From Thermoplasmatota archaeon (GTDB taxonomy: Archaea; Thermoplasmatota; E2; DHVEG-1), in contig JAFGFQ010000102.1 of assembly GCA_016930995.1 (NCBI GenBank), positions 1 to 17,461 on the forward strand: a stretch of 17,461 nt of DNA, in the 5' to 3' direction. Under the pieces are notes generated by a model, which saw only the letters and a list, made by a program, of their open reading frames with translations, searched no databases and had not been told where the DNA came from. A program made the position numbers and the translations under genes. Shown in pieces: positions 15,997-17,461 of the stretch. The first letter of the stretch is position 1. Each line of letters opens with the position of its first letter.

Positions 15997-17329
15997 GACC
16001 ATCGTCCTAAAAAAAATAACCCCGACTCCAAGGGAAAAAAAACAGTTAGAGAACGTCATTCAAATCCTAAAAGAGAAGGTACGCAAAGAAATCAGCAAAA
16101 CAACGCTGCCCATCACCCTTGAACTCGTCGGCTCTACCGCGAAGGATACGTTCATTCGAACCTCATTGGACATTGACTTGTTCCTCCTTTTCCCCGCAGC
16201 AGTACCTCGGGAGGTTCTTCAGGAGAAAGGGCTAGCAATCGGACGCGCCATCCTTGAAAATCAGGAGGAATGTTACGCCGAGCATCCCTATCTTCGCGGG
16301 ACGTTTCGGGGATATAAGACCGAACTGGTCCCCTGCTATAAGATAGAGGACGCCTCACAAAAGCTCTCTGCCGTGGACCGTACACCGTTACATACAACCT
16401 ACATTAAAAAGCATCTGAAGAACGCACAGAAAAAAGAGGTACGATTGTTCAAACAGTTCCTCAAGGGCATCGGGTGTTATGGTGCAGAGGCAGAAATCGA
16501 AGGATTCTCCGGGTACCTCTGTGAGATACTCGTCTTAAAATACGGCTCGTTTCAAAAGGTAGTAGAAGGAGCAGGCCCATGGGGGAGCGGAGAAAAACTT
16601 GCGTTGACACCTGGGTCGTACCTGGATTTTGCAACCCCGTTGGTCTTCATCGACCCGGTTGACTCTGAACGCAATGTCGCCTCAGCCCTCTCACAGGAAC
16701 AATTCAACCTGTTCATCACCGCTTGTCAGGAGTACCGAAAGTGCCCACGGCTCACGTTTTTCTTCCCTAAGAAGGTTAGACCGTGGTCGTTTGAGAAAAT
16801 CAAAAAAGAGCTTGGTGCACGAGATGTTCTTGCCGTGCGATTCCCAAAACCAGAGATCATCCCGGAAAATCTGTTCCCGCAGGTACGAAAAGCGGTCAGG
16901 GCGGTCCGGGACCTCTGTGAACACTATGACTTTTTGATTGAAAAAACTTCATTTACGATTAATCAGAAATATGTATATATTCTCCTGTATCCGAAGACGA
17001 TGACACTGTCAAAAACCGTTTTGCATACTGGACCGCCGGTTGCCTTGAAGAAGAACGCAGATGAGTTTTTGAACAAATGGCTAAGTCATCCTCGGACGAT
17101 AAAAAAACCCTATGAGAAGGATAAACGATGGTACGTTGAGATTGAACGTGAGTATACGGACATAACAATTCTTCTCAAGGAGCAGGTACAGCAGCAGAGC
17201 CTAGGTAAGAATATCGACCGGATGATTCAAAGAGAATGTAAAATCCTTCAGAAGGATGATTTATTCACTGAGGATCTTCGTGTGTTCTGGACAAACGCTC
17301 TTGATAAACGAAGAACCTGGGAACGATAA
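15971..17329 (+). CDS. cca: Class I CCA-adding tRNA nucleotidyltransferase
   Basis: A 452-residue archaeal CCA-adding enzyme, which builds or repairs the 3' CCA end of tRNA without a template. The polymerase signature GSTAKDT is at residues 54-60, followed by SLDIDLF with Asp67 and Asp69 as metal ligands. The third carboxylate position appears as Glu118 in TELVPCY, where Asp is more usual. Downstream are the expected RTPLHTTYI and a charged C-terminal body. Length is typical. GGAG at 15961-15964 is six bases before the ATG, which lies within the 3' end of the PAP2-like gene (26-base overlap). It closes the thpR-PAP2-cca run and no gene follows it in the window. Confidence 0.95.
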   Translation: MIPGSKHIETIVLKKITPTPREKKQLENVIQILKEKVRKEISKTTLPITLELVGSTAKDTFIRTSLDIDLFLLFPAAVPREVLQEKGLAIGRAILENQEECYAEHPYLRGTFRGYKTELVPCYKIEDASQKLSAVDRTPLHTTYIKKHLKNAQKKEVRLFKQFLKGIGCYGAEAEIEGFSGYLCEILVLKYGSFQKVVEGAGPWGSGEKLALTPGSYLDFATPLVFIDPVDSERNVASALSQEQFNLFITACQEYRKCPRLTFFFPKKVRPWSFEKIKKELGARDVLAVRFPKPEIIPENLFPQVRKAVRAVRDLCEHYDFLIEKTSFTINQKYVYILLYPKTMTLSKTVLHTGPPVALKKNADEFLNKWLSHPRTIKKPYEKDKRWYVEIEREYTDITILLKEQVQQQSLGKNIDRMIQRECKILQKDDLFTEDLRVFWTNALDKRRTWER

Positions 17330-17461
17330 GAAAATCCTATCAGTCCGTTGTTGAACAATATAGTCTCACCCGCTCTCGCCAATATATAATATAATGGAGC
17401 AGAAACTTAGGTATATATTTTTTGAGTTGTTTTACAGCATTTGACGATTTCAGACCAAGTT
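17330..17461 (+). promoter_or_regulatory. Intergenic tail with a TATA-like element
   Basis: These last 132 bases contain no supported gene. AATATATAATATAA at 17381-17394 is a good TATA candidate on the plus strand, and also AT-rich enough for the minus strand. T6 at 17418-17423 is a possible terminator. The ATG at 17394 opens a frame of only 16 codons. The next gene presumably starts outside the window. Confidence 0.4.

Noticed and set aside
17394..17444. Partial gene starting at ATG 17394
   Set aside because: The frame closes at a TGA after 16 codons, so it is not a truncated gene running off the window.

Overview
The window reads as archaeal chromosomal DNA, most likely euryarchaeal and probably from the Thermoplasmatota or a related sediment lineage. 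That placement is inferred from the gene families; nothing here was searched. The archaeal markers are a membrane-anchored LonB protease, an archaeal-type NMN adenylyltransferase, a class I CCA-adding enzyme, an archaeal YchF-like GTPase with a TGS domain, a geranylgeranyl-reductase-family flavoprotein, and TATA boxes (not -10/-35 promoters) in the gaps. Several genes have Shine-Dalgarno sites and at least two look leaderless. There are no rRNA or tRNA genes, insertion sequences, phage genes or CRISPR arrays. Coding density is very high and no gene-free stretch exceeds about 165 bases.

Left part (1-8031) is an isoprenoid/envelope block. Two FAD oxidoreductases (a geranylgeranyl-reductase-family protein and a phytoene-desaturase-like protein) form a tight pair. 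They are followed by a UbiA-family prenyltransferase, a 1063-residue exported and membrane-anchored protein of unknown function, and, convergent to it on the minus strand, a second UbiA paralogue. Prenyl transfer plus double-bond reduction or desaturation fits lipid, quinone or carotenoid-like chemistry, but the product cannot be read from the sequence.

Middle part (7117-10743, minus strand) reads lonB, nadM, ubiA paralogue. A 112-base divergent gap separates lonB from a plus-strand pair: a bactofilin-like beta-solenoid protein with a hydrophobic segment in its middle, and a YchF-like GTPase 5 bases downstream.

Right part (12979-17329, plus strand) starts with a 13 + 4 base-pair hairpin-bearing gap. 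After it come a small basic two-helix membrane protein of unknown function and a TatD-related metal hydrolase, then a compact thpR - PAP2/Aur1-like - cca run. thpR and cca are RNA-end enzymes that fit together; the lipid-phosphatase-like gene between them is the odd member.

The strongest candidates for new biology are the paired UbiA paralogues with an NQxxD first motif around the large envelope protein, the split bactofilin-like protein, the structured gap at 13040-13075, and the Aur1/PAP2-like enzyme embedded in the RNA-end operon. No clearly new defence or mobile system is visible.
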